Origin: Nocardia niigatensis NBRC 100131
GTDB taxonomy: Bacteria; Actinomycetota; Actinomycetes; Mycobacteriales; Mycobacteriaceae
Length of the DNA stretch: 64,000 nucleotides
Direction of reading: 5' to 3'
Assembly: GCF_000308655.1 (NCBI RefSeq)
Contig: NZ_BAGC01000033.1
Coordinates: forward strand, 62,001 to 126,000
Numbering within the stretch: position 1 is the stretch's first letter; each line of letters begins with the position of its first letter. The position numbers were made by a program, and so were the translations under genes. The notes below the pieces were generated by a model, which was not told the origin of the DNA, searched no databases, and saw only the letters and a list, made by a program, of their open reading frames with translations. Positions 36,801 to 43,022 of this stretch are shown one piece after another.

Positions 36801-37359
36801 CATCGGGGCCGGACTGAATCTCGTGTGGTCCAACGTGGTGCTGGAGAACGCGCGCGAGGACCTGGTCGGGGCGGTCAAGGACGCGCAGGGGGACGTCGCC
36901 GACATCGCCGCGCACCGGCTGATCGCCATGAGCGTGCGAGTGCTGCTGAGCGCGGTCGGCATCCATCCGCTGCCCGCCGACGTGGACGCGGTCGGTACCG
37001 TGCGGCGGCTGCTGCCCGCCCACATCCCGGAGCGGAAAGCGCTGATCGCGGCGCTGGAATCGGCTACGGCGGTGCGGTTCTCGCGGACGCTGCGAAACGG
37101 CGGCGATGCGCTGAGCGATCTTGCCCGTGTCGACGGCGTCGTCACGGCGGTGCGCCGCCTGGCCGCGGATGCCGGTGCGGGCCGGGAATTCCCGGCCTCC
37201 TTCGATTCCCGTGAGCAGTGGCAGCGCACCCTCACCCTCGGCTACGACTGGCTGCGCCTGGCCGGCTATCTCGACGCCGACCTGCCCCTGGACGAGGCCC
37301 GCGATCTGCTGGCCAGCGGCGGCCAGCAGCCCCATCTGCGAGAAAGCGAGCAGTCATGA
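33889..37359 (+). CDS. FAAL fused to polymerase-beta-type nucleotidyltransferase and PqqD-like domain
   Basis: This 1156-residue chain starts with GTG inside the dikinase stop (GAAGGAG before it). Residues 1 to about 560 are a fatty acyl-AMP ligase: QFTSGSSGAPRGV at 167-179, SWLPLYHDMGL, AYGLAEATLM near 318-327 and GRMGTSIKVRGR. A Pro/Ala-rich linker follows, then a nucleotidyltransferase domain with GSLAEGFGNAGSDID (G638, S639, D650, D652) and a plausible third acidic residue in RRVEVRT. Helices follow, then a segment near residues 865-925 (VFVLSEAGAQAWRSV through LGFVGLQ) resembling PqqD-like winged domains, and a helical tail. The FAAL would load the ACP encoded next. The nucleotidyltransferase half has no obvious place in known FAAL systems. 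I know of no described protein with this architecture. Confidence 0.82.
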   Translation: MIDQVNDESTVRRWLLEPSASTGLYLADEADGWEYRSYRDLAGQVWSIADLLRAHGLGGGEGACVIMPTGFPCVAAFYAVWACGGVFTPVAPPMFGDLEQIIAHIAGIVEQAAPRLVVTSPEFETFVRSACLAAGRTDEPVVVNAATLPAAPATRELAGASEVALLQFTSGSSGAPRGVRVSWHNLANNIAMITRLIDWRPGESMVSWLPLYHDMGLVGAFLQGVTNQADLYLMRPDQFVRDPLRWLRAMTHAQHAPSPSFALGYVAHRVRPEEIAALDLSGWRTLAIGSEPVEVADLQAFADLAGPQGFSMGAFTLAYGLAEATLMVTSSPTRRPITALRLDNPNLRFGEPVPVLEEAILDDTHRVTGAGWITGLGFSTPESTVTVVDDEGRELPDGVLGEMVVTGDSVALGYSGETNAAAATRLENGRLYSGDAGFRYHGEVFVLGRMGTSIKVRGRSVFMEDIESRVAQETGLTKGKLAAVGLVEAGLQGVALFAETAPGEWIPQARALIRGHLGPAQTVHIVTGPRGLIRRTSSGKPRRRHMWQLLRDGALEGAVLHAADTPAGQPNSLQPDSAAGESRPATPQPDGAGRSADMAPSEPVAHQPAMPLDRLRQLLDGALQSVVVPEDAAVLFEGSLAEGFGNAGSDIDFLAVVPGSDELPTLPTVLFLDGRRVEVRTRSVAQLRRQLERAATDPDEDGLNRCQRFLRATVVRPGAVDLDELRGILGHDGLTTLVADWWTERARHALRFAIALRAFGSHAEAEAWAEDGLLQAMKAWLGRRGETYLETKWLPQQLDRTGPDPLIDRYRLLNDLADSAARWTARLALAADLGVDGVADDPNDVIFTRRPAVTTWPLAGRLHVLRSESEVFVLSEAGAQAWRSVVFRQSIRDVMARAPRDIGAELAEFVRLGFVGLQWRGGQVLEPALAMCKPVAAYTPVAVDAAPALGLTGAARGDAIATLSALPAKRFIGAGLNLVWSNVVLENAREDLVGAVKDAQGDVADIAAHRLIAMSVRVLLSAVGIHPLPADVDAVGTVRRLLPAHIPERKALIAALESATAVRFSRTLRNGGDALSDLARVDGVVTAVRRLAADAGAGREFPASFDSREQWQRTLTLGYDWLRLAGYLDADLPLDEARDLLASGGQQPHLRESEQS

Positions 37360-37628
37360 CCCCAGAAGCCACTGTCACCGAACGCGTCCGGCACATCATC
37401 GCCACCATGGCGCCGCGACCCCCGGCCGACCTCGGCGCGCTGGAAGCCGGCGGCGAGCTGCGCCTGATCGAGGACCTCGGTTTCGACTCGCTGCGGCTCA
37501 TGGAACTCACCGTCGTGCTCGAACAGAGCTTCGCGCTGCCGCGCTACCGGCCCGAACAGCTGATGGGCGTGCTGCGGGTGGACCAGGTCACGGATCTGGT
37601 CACCCGCACCCTGGAGGTGAGCGCGTGA
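37356..37628 (+). CDS. Acyl carrier protein (partner of FAAL-nucleotidyltransferase)
   Basis: This 90-residue ACP has the phosphopantetheine Ser at residue 45 in LGFDSLRLMEL. The start ATG lies in the stop of the FAAL fusion and its stop overlaps the GTG of the reductase. The coupling implies that the FAAL loads it and the reductase or AfsA-like enzyme unloads it. It differs clearly from the ACP at 22197-22448, so two acyl chains may be handled separately. Confidence 0.9.
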   Translation: MTPEATVTERVRHIIATMAPRPPADLGALEAGGELRLIEDLGFDSLRLMELTVVLEQSFALPRYRPEQLMGVLRVDQVTDLVTRTLEVSA

Positions 37629-38734
37629 ACGAACGCATCACCGTCCTGCTCACCGGCGCCAGCGGACTGGTCGGTTCCGAGGTGGCCGCCCGGCTGACCG
37701 CGTCCGGCCGCCCGGTCGCGGCCGTCCTGCACCGCAATTCGGACATCCGACGCAATGACGGCAGCACCTATGAGCCGGATCTGCGAATCACCGGCGACAT
37801 CCGGCAGCCGGGCTTCGGTCTGGACCTCACGACGGCCGCCGATCTCGCCGAACGGGTCGGCCTGATCGTGCACTGTGCCGCCACCACCGCCTTCGACGCC
37901 ACCCCCGACGCCTACGACGAACTCAACGTGCGGGGCGCGGAGCATGCCGTCGGAATGGCCCTCGCCTGGGATGTCCCGCTGCTGCACGTGAGCACCGCCT
38001 ACGTGTGCGGCCTGCGGCACGGCGTCATCGGCGAGGACGAATTGGACGCCGGCCAGTCCTTCGGAAACGGCTACGAGCAGAGCAAATTGCGCGCCGAACA
38101 GGTGGTCCGGGCGGCCGGGGAGCACGGCCTGCGGTGGGCGGTGGTGCGGCCCGGCATCGTCACCGGCGCGCTCACCGACGGCGTGATCCGCGAATACAAG
38201 AACCTGTACACCGTGGTGAAACTCATGGTCGAGGGCAAGCTGCGCACCCTGCCCGGCCGCTACGACGCCACCCTCGCCCTGGCCCCGGTCGACCATGTCG
38301 CCGACGTGATCGCCGCCGCGGCCGCCGATTTCGACAGCGTCGCCGGCGCCACCCTGCACGCGGTGGGCCGCGACACGCTGTCGCTGCGCGAGGTCTCCGA
38401 CGTCCTGGCCGAGTATCCGTCCTTCGAGGTCGCGACCTTCGTCCCGGAATCCTCCTTCCGCACCGAGGATCTCGACCCCATCGAGCGCGAGTACTATCTG
38501 CGCATCGGCGCGCTCTACACCAGCTACTTCCAGCGCCGGCTGAGCTTCGACACCAGTACCGCGGACCGCCTGCTGGACCGGCTCCCGCCGCGCACCGGCA
38601 AGGACTACCTGCGGTCGCTGCTGGACCACTGCCTGGAGACCGGCTACCTGGGCGCGCCGCTGCCGTCCATCGCGGAAACATTGGCGCGCACCGGAATCGG
38701 CGCACCTGCCGCGGGAGCGGGGGCCCGGCCGTGA
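37625..38734 (+). CDS. Extended SDR, thioester-reductase/fatty-acyl-reductase-like
   Basis: This 369-residue protein has the Rossmann motif LLTGASGLVGSEVAARL and a tyrosine/lysine pair in GNGYEQSKLRAEQ, with upstream VSTAYVCG. These are typical of the terminal reductase (R) domains and fatty acyl reductases of the NAD(P)-binding_4 family. It likely releases the chain from the ACP as aldehyde or alcohol using NADPH. An alcohol would give the dikinase a phosphorylation site; that is inference. It overlaps the ACP and NDPK-like genes by 4 nt each. A sugar epimerase is the alternative but fits the context less well. Confidence 0.82.
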   Translation: MNERITVLLTGASGLVGSEVAARLTASGRPVAAVLHRNSDIRRNDGSTYEPDLRITGDIRQPGFGLDLTTAADLAERVGLIVHCAATTAFDATPDAYDELNVRGAEHAVGMALAWDVPLLHVSTAYVCGLRHGVIGEDELDAGQSFGNGYEQSKLRAEQVVRAAGEHGLRWAVVRPGIVTGALTDGVIREYKNLYTVVKLMVEGKLRTLPGRYDATLALAPVDHVADVIAAAAADFDSVAGATLHAVGRDTLSLREVSDVLAEYPSFEVATFVPESSFRTEDLDPIEREYYLRIGALYTSYFQRRLSFDTSTADRLLDRLPPRTGKDYLRSLLDHCLETGYLGAPLPSIAETLARTGIGAPAAGAGARP

Positions 38735-39666
38735 CCGACGACGCCCTGCGCACCCTGCTCACCGACGCCACCCCGTCGAAGGAGAAGGTCGACGCCTACC
38801 TCGCCGACACCTACGTGCTCGAAACCGTCGAGCAGGCGCGGCGGCTCGGCATCGACACCGCCGCCTTCGCCCGCGAGCACTCGCTGCTGCTGCTGAAACC
38901 GGACGCCATCGTGGCGCGCGCCGTGGAAACGACCCTGATGTGGCTGGCGGACAACGACTTTCAGGTGGTGGATGCCCGGCGCGTGGTGGTGGACCGGCAC
39001 GTGGCCCGCGCCCTGTGGTACTTCGCCTGGAACATCGCCTCCCCGGAACGACGGCGGCTGGCCGATCTGCTGGTCGGGATCTCCGATGTGCTGGTGCTCG
39101 TCGTCCGCGGCGCGGTCGCCGACCTGCCCACATCGGTGCGCCTGACCGCCGCGAAGGGCGCGACCGATCCCCGCAAACGGCAGCCCGGCGAACTGCGCTA
39201 CCTGCTCGGCCGCCACAACTACCTGCTCAATCTCGTCCATTCCCCCGACGATCCCGCCGATGTCCTGCGCGAACTCGCCATCTACTTCGACGAGAAGACC
39301 CGCGCCGAGGTGTTCGCCCGCGCGCTCGAGGCGCGCGACCGCACCGAGACGGCCGCCGGACTGGCCCGCGACCTCTACGAGGTGGCTCCGGCCCGCAGCT
39401 TCGAACGCGCCGACGCCATCGCGCGGCTGTGTGCCGAACTGGGTTCCGCCGCAATGAAATCCCTGGACGACCGGATCGCCGCCATCGAACCCGGCTCGCC
39501 GGCCGCCCAGGCCGCGCTGCTGGAGGTGGCGTGGTCCGGTGGCCGCGAGCTCGACCCCTGGTCGCTCATCGTGCTGGGTTCCTACGTCCTACCCATGCGC
39601 GCCGGGACCGGGTCGCAGACCCTGCGCCCCGTCAGCGCGACCGATTGGCTGGAGGCCAGACCGTGA
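38731..39666 (+). CDS. Nucleoside-diphosphate-kinase-like protein with C-terminal extension
   Basis: This 311-residue protein has an NDPK core at about residues 48-190. It contains LLLLKPDAIVAR (K56), GATDPRKRQPGELRYLL and NLVHSPDDP with H170 at the place of the NDPK phospho-histidine; Thr, Arg and Asn contacts also appear conserved. The motif NxxHGSD reads NLVHSPD here. Canonical NDPK is about 140 residues; this has about 45 extra residues before and 120 after the core, the latter helical with no family I recognise. It may phosphorylate or bind a nucleotide or phospholipid intermediate instead of a general NDP. It is coupled by 4-nt overlaps to both neighbours. Confidence 0.8.
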   Translation: MTDDALRTLLTDATPSKEKVDAYLADTYVLETVEQARRLGIDTAAFAREHSLLLLKPDAIVARAVETTLMWLADNDFQVVDARRVVVDRHVARALWYFAWNIASPERRRLADLLVGISDVLVLVVRGAVADLPTSVRLTAAKGATDPRKRQPGELRYLLGRHNYLLNLVHSPDDPADVLRELAIYFDEKTRAEVFARALEARDRTETAAGLARDLYEVAPARSFERADAIARLCAELGSAAMKSLDDRIAAIEPGSPAAQAALLEVAWSGGRELDPWSLIVLGSYVLPMRAGTGSQTLRPVSATDWLEARP

Positions 39667-40670
39667 CGACGACACAGCCACCCAGAACCGCCCACCCCCT
39701 CACCCGGGCGGCCGCCGTGCGCGCCACCCACGTGCGCACCATCCCGCGTGCCCTCGCGCACCGGCACGCGGTCGCGGAGGTCTTCGTGACCTCACTGGAG
39801 GCCGAGACTTCGGGCACCTTCGTGGCCGGGGCCCAATTGCCGCGCATGCACGGCCATTACGGCGATCACGCCGGTGCGCTGGGCCTGCACCACGACCTGA
39901 TCGCGGTCATGGAGGCCGCCCGGCAGGCCTCCATCGCGGTGACCCACGAATTCTTCGGCGTCCCGACGAACCGGGCCTTCCTGGTGCGCACCTTCAACGG
40001 CACCGGCATCGACGGCGCCGGCTGGGAGATCGGTTCCGCACCCGCCGATCTGGAACTGCGGGTGCGGGCGCTGCGTGAACACCATCGGGGTGAGCGGCTG
40101 GAGGGCCTCGACCTCGTCCTCGACATCAGCTGCCGGGGAGTTCCGATGGGTACCGTGGACGGCTCCTTCTCCTGGGTGGACCCCCGGCAGTGGGCCGCCA
40201 TCCGCGCCGGCTACCGCAAACATCTGGGCCTGGGGCCCTTCGAGATTCCCGCCTCGCCCGGCACGCGGGCGGACGCGGCGCTGGTCGGCCGGGAGAACCC
40301 GCGCAATGTGGTGATCGGCCCGCCGGAATCCACCCCCGGCCGATCCCGGGCCGCGCTGGTCGCCGACACCACCCACCCGATCCTGTTCGACCATCAGCTC
40401 GACCACGTGCCCGGCAACCTGCTCATCGAGGCCTGCCGGCAGACCGCGCTCACCACCATGGGAACGCGGCCGCGCCGATTGATCGGCGTGACAAGCGCTT
40501 TCGATCAATTCGTGGAGCTCGACCTGCCCGCCGTGTGCGTGGCCGAACGCACCGGCTCCGGGGTGGACGCCACCGTGGTGCACTGCGAGATCCGGCAGGC
40601 TGGTACCGTCGCGGCGCGCATCGACCTCGAATTCGCGGGAGACCTGGCCCTGGCGGAGGACGGCGACTGA
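39663..40670 (+). CDS. AfsA/ScbA-family gamma-butyrolactone-synthase-like protein
   Basis: This 335-residue protein shows the double-hotdog AfsA layout, with DHVPGNLLIEACRQTA in the second half (usual DHVPGMLLLEAARQ) and HPILFDHQ before it. Classical AfsA joins a beta-ketoacyl thioester to dihydroxyacetone phosphate to begin gamma-butyrolactone signals. No GBL receptor (ArpA/ScbR type) is seen beside it, and it lies within a coupled operon of ACP, reductase and phosphoryl-transfer enzymes, so I favour a biosynthetic role esterifying the ACP-bound chain onto a phosphorylated acceptor. A signalling role stays possible. Confidence 0.82.
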   Translation: MTTTQPPRTAHPLTRAAAVRATHVRTIPRALAHRHAVAEVFVTSLEAETSGTFVAGAQLPRMHGHYGDHAGALGLHHDLIAVMEAARQASIAVTHEFFGVPTNRAFLVRTFNGTGIDGAGWEIGSAPADLELRVRALREHHRGERLEGLDLVLDISCRGVPMGTVDGSFSWVDPRQWAAIRAGYRKHLGLGPFEIPASPGTRADAALVGRENPRNVVIGPPESTPGRSRAALVADTTHPILFDHQLDHVPGNLLIEACRQTALTTMGTRPRRLIGVTSAFDQFVELDLPAVCVAERTGSGVDATVVHCEIRQAGTVAARIDLEFAGDLALAEDGD

Positions 40671-41293
40671 TGGACACCGAACTGCTGACCGGCACCCGCG
40701 CGGCCCGCAAACGCCTGGACCTGCACCGGCCCGTCGACGACCGGGACCTGCGGGAGTGTCTGGACATCGCGGTGCACGCACCCAGCGGCTCGAACCGGCA
40801 GCCCTGGCGGTTCGTGGTGGTGCGCGACCCCGAACTCAGAGCCCGGATCGGCGACTACTACCGGAAAGGGTTCGACGCCAACCTCTCCGGCCGCACACCC
40901 CGGCCCGATCAACTGGCCGATCTGTCCTCAGGGCAGTACCTGGCCGACCATCTGGGCGAGGTGCCCGCGCTGATCCTGGTGTGCACGCTGGGGCGGCCGC
41001 CCGCCGAATCCTCGTCACTGCGACTGGCCGGCTTCTACGGGTCGATCTATCCGGCGGTGTGGAATCTCCAGCTGGCCTTGCGCGCCCGCGGACTCGGGTC
41101 GACGCTGACCACCGCGCATCTGGCCTACGAACGCGAGGTCGCCGAACTACTGGGCATTCCGTTCGAGGAGGTCACCCAGGTGGCGATGCTGCCGGTCGCG
41201 CACCTGCTGCCGGGCGGCGGCAAGCCGGTGCGGCGCACGCCCGCCGCGGAACTGACCGGATGGGACGGCTGGCAGATCGGGGAGGCGCAGTGA
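40670..41293 (+). CDS. Nitroreductase-family FMN oxidoreductase
   Basis: This 207-residue protein has the nitroreductase N-terminal motif AVHAPSGSNRQPWRFVVV, which contacts FMN phosphate. The body is one nitroreductase domain. In biosynthetic clusters the family reduces enones or nitro groups, or oxidises ring systems. It begins 1 nt within the AfsA stop and ends overlapping the UbiA-like start by 4 nt. The substrate is unknown. Confidence 0.85.
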   Translation: MDTELLTGTRAARKRLDLHRPVDDRDLRECLDIAVHAPSGSNRQPWRFVVVRDPELRARIGDYYRKGFDANLSGRTPRPDQLADLSSGQYLADHLGEVPALILVCTLGRPPAESSSLRLAGFYGSIYPAVWNLQLALRARGLGSTLTTAHLAYEREVAELLGIPFEEVTQVAMLPVAHLLPGGGKPVRRTPAAELTGWDGWQIGEAQ

Positions 41294-42237
41294 CCGATCT
41301 CGCCGAAATCCCGGTCAGCTCCGGCTTTCTCGCCTCGGTGGGCCGCATCGCGCGATTCACCAGGGTGATGTACAAGCCGCACTATCTGCTGTACGGCATC
41401 CTCTGGGTGCTGGCCCTCGAGGGCACGGCGGCACTGCTGACGAAGCCGGATGTCGCCTGGCATCCGGCCGGCGCGACCGCCGCCCGGATCGGCATCGTCG
41501 CCATCGTGCTGCTGTACCTGCGCATGGTCGACGAACAGAAGGACCTCGAGTACGACCGCGTGCACAATCCGGACCGGCCGCTGGTCACCGGAGCGGTGAG
41601 CGCGCTCGAATTGCGCGGTGCCATGGGGGTGATCGCGGTCGTCTCGATCGCGGGCAGCCTGGTCCTGTCGGTGCGATCGGCGGTGGCCATCGCGGCGGTG
41701 CTCGCCTACGGGCTGATCCTGTGGGCGCTGGAACAGCTCTCGGACACGGTGCGCACCAGCATCCTGCTCAACCTGGTGGTCACCTATCCGGTGCAGCTGC
41801 TGGTGACCGCGTATGTCGTGCTCTCGGCCATCGACACCGGCGACGCGGCGGCCCACGGGCGGGTCGCGGTCGTGGCCGTCGTGTTCGCCGGGGCTTTCCT
41901 GCAATTCGAATTCGCCCGCAAGACCTCACGGATCGCGCGGCCGGGGGAGATGTACTACTCGAACGCGCTGGGCGCGAGAGGGAGTGCCGCGGCGTCGGTA
42001 CTGTGCGCGCTGGCCGCGGCGGCGGGTGAGATCGCCGTCGCGGAGCCGTGGGAGTGGCACGGCGCGGCGGTCGTGGTCGGCTGGATTCCCTTGACGCTCA
42101 CGTTGATCCCGGTGATCGGGGCATGGCGGTTCGTGCGGTCGGAGGACGACGAGTACCCGGTGCTGCCCGCGGTCCTGTTCATCCTGACCCTGTACCTGAC
42201 GCTCATCGCACAGGCGGCGGTGGTCACCCGCGGCTGA
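41290..42237 (+). CDS. UbiA-like membrane prenyltransferase family protein
   Basis: This 315-residue protein has about eight to nine hydrophobic helices. The first Asp-rich loop reads RMVDEQKDLEYDRVHNPDRPL, matching the N/D-D-x-x-D-x-x-x-D pattern of UbiA enzymes, and a second polar loop (FEFARKTSR) takes the place of the second DxxxD motif but lacks its acids. UbiA enzymes transfer prenyl or polyprenyl groups; the branch that includes DPPR synthase uses phosphoribose. It is the last gene of the coupled operon, and it could attach the product to a polyprenyl or other phosphate carrier at the membrane. Confidence 0.78.
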   Translation: MTDLAEIPVSSGFLASVGRIARFTRVMYKPHYLLYGILWVLALEGTAALLTKPDVAWHPAGATAARIGIVAIVLLYLRMVDEQKDLEYDRVHNPDRPLVTGAVSALELRGAMGVIAVVSIAGSLVLSVRSAVAIAAVLAYGLILWALEQLSDTVRTSILLNLVVTYPVQLLVTAYVVLSAIDTGDAAAHGRVAVVAVVFAGAFLQFEFARKTSRIARPGEMYYSNALGARGSAAASVLCALAAAAGEIAVAEPWEWHGAAVVVGWIPLTLTLIPVIGAWRFVRSEDDEYPVLPAVLFILTLYLTLIAQAAVVTRG

Positions 42238-42242
42238 CCGGC

Positions 42243-43022
42243 TCAGCGGTAGGCCAGGCGTCGGTAAGAGGTGGCGGCGCAGCCGAACCCGACCGCCGCG
42301 ATGGCCAGGCACCACAGCACCGCCGCCGGCGCCCGATCGGCGGGGGCGCCGTCCAGCAGCGCGCGCACGGTGTCGACCACCGGGGTCGCGGGCTGCCGGT
42401 CGGCGATCCCGCGCAGCCAGCCCGGCATGGTGTGGGTCGGCACGAACGCGGAGCTGACGTACGGAATGAACGTGATGGCGTAGGTGAGCCCGCCCGCCGC
42501 CTCGGGATTGTTCGCCGCCATGCCCATCGCCACCGCGACGGCCGAGATCGCGACCACGAACAGGGCGATCAGCGCGGCCGCGCCCAGCCAGCCCAGTGGC
42601 CCCGAACCCGGGCGATAGCCCAGTGCCACCGCGACACCCACCGCGATGGCGATGGCCGCCATGGTGCGCGCGACCCCCTCGGTCAGATGTCCCGCCGACA
42701 GCGCCTGCCGGAACATGGGCAGCGTCCGGAACCGGTCCATGCTGCCCCGCGTCATGTCGGTGCATACGCTGGTCGCGGTGATGGACGCGCCGAAACCCGT
42801 GCACAGCAGCATGATTCCCGGCACCACATAGTTCAGGTACGAGCCGCCGACCTCGATCGCGCCGCCGAAGACGTAGGTGAACAGCAGCATCATCAGAATC
42901 GGCATGGTCAGCGAGATGACGAGGGTGTCGGTGCTGCGCAGGGTGCGGCGGGCGCAGCGCCGGAACATGACCAGGGTGTCGGGCACCAAATAGCGTGCCG
43001 CCGAGAACGCGGGAGCGGTCAC
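42243..43022 (-). CDS. ABC-2 type permease (DrrB-like), no ATPase beside it
   Basis: This 259-residue protein has six predicted membrane helices and the mid-region LCTGFGASITATSVCTDMTRGSMDRFRTLPMFR typical of ABC-2/DrrB permeases (quoted here as two stretches: LCTGFGASITATSV and RGSMDRFRTLP). The GTG start overlaps the glycosyltransferase stop by 4 nt. DrrB-type permeases export lipids, glycolipids or drugs with an ATPase normally encoded beside them; none is seen here. It probably works with an ATPase outside the window. By position it likely exports the glycosylated lipid product. Confidence 0.85.
   Translation of the reverse strand: MTAPAFSAARYLVPDTLVMFRRCARRTLRSTDTLVISLTMPILMMLLFTYVFGGAIEVGGSYLNYVVPGIMLLCTGFGASITATSVCTDMTRGSMDRFRTLPMFRQALSAGHLTEGVARTMAAIAIAVGVAVALGYRPGSGPLGWLGAAALIALFVVAISAVAVAMGMAANNPEAAGGLTYAITFIPYVSSAFVPTHTMPGWLRGIADRQPATPVVDTVRALLDGAPADRAPAAVLWCLAIAAVGFGCAATSYRRLAYR

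Noticed and set aside
34660..37335. A - strand frame of about 890 codons opposite the FAAL-nucleotidyltransferase gene
   Set aside because: The + strand product has clear FAAL and nucleotidyltransferase motifs, so the antisense frame is a GC shadow.
38731..39666. Housekeeping nucleoside diphosphate kinase
   Set aside because: It is more than twice the normal length, has a changed active-site motif and is embedded in a lipid operon.
39663..40670. Complete gamma-butyrolactone signalling locus
   Set aside because: No receptor of the ArpA/ScbR type is adjacent; the TetR regulators in the window are far away and of other subgroups.
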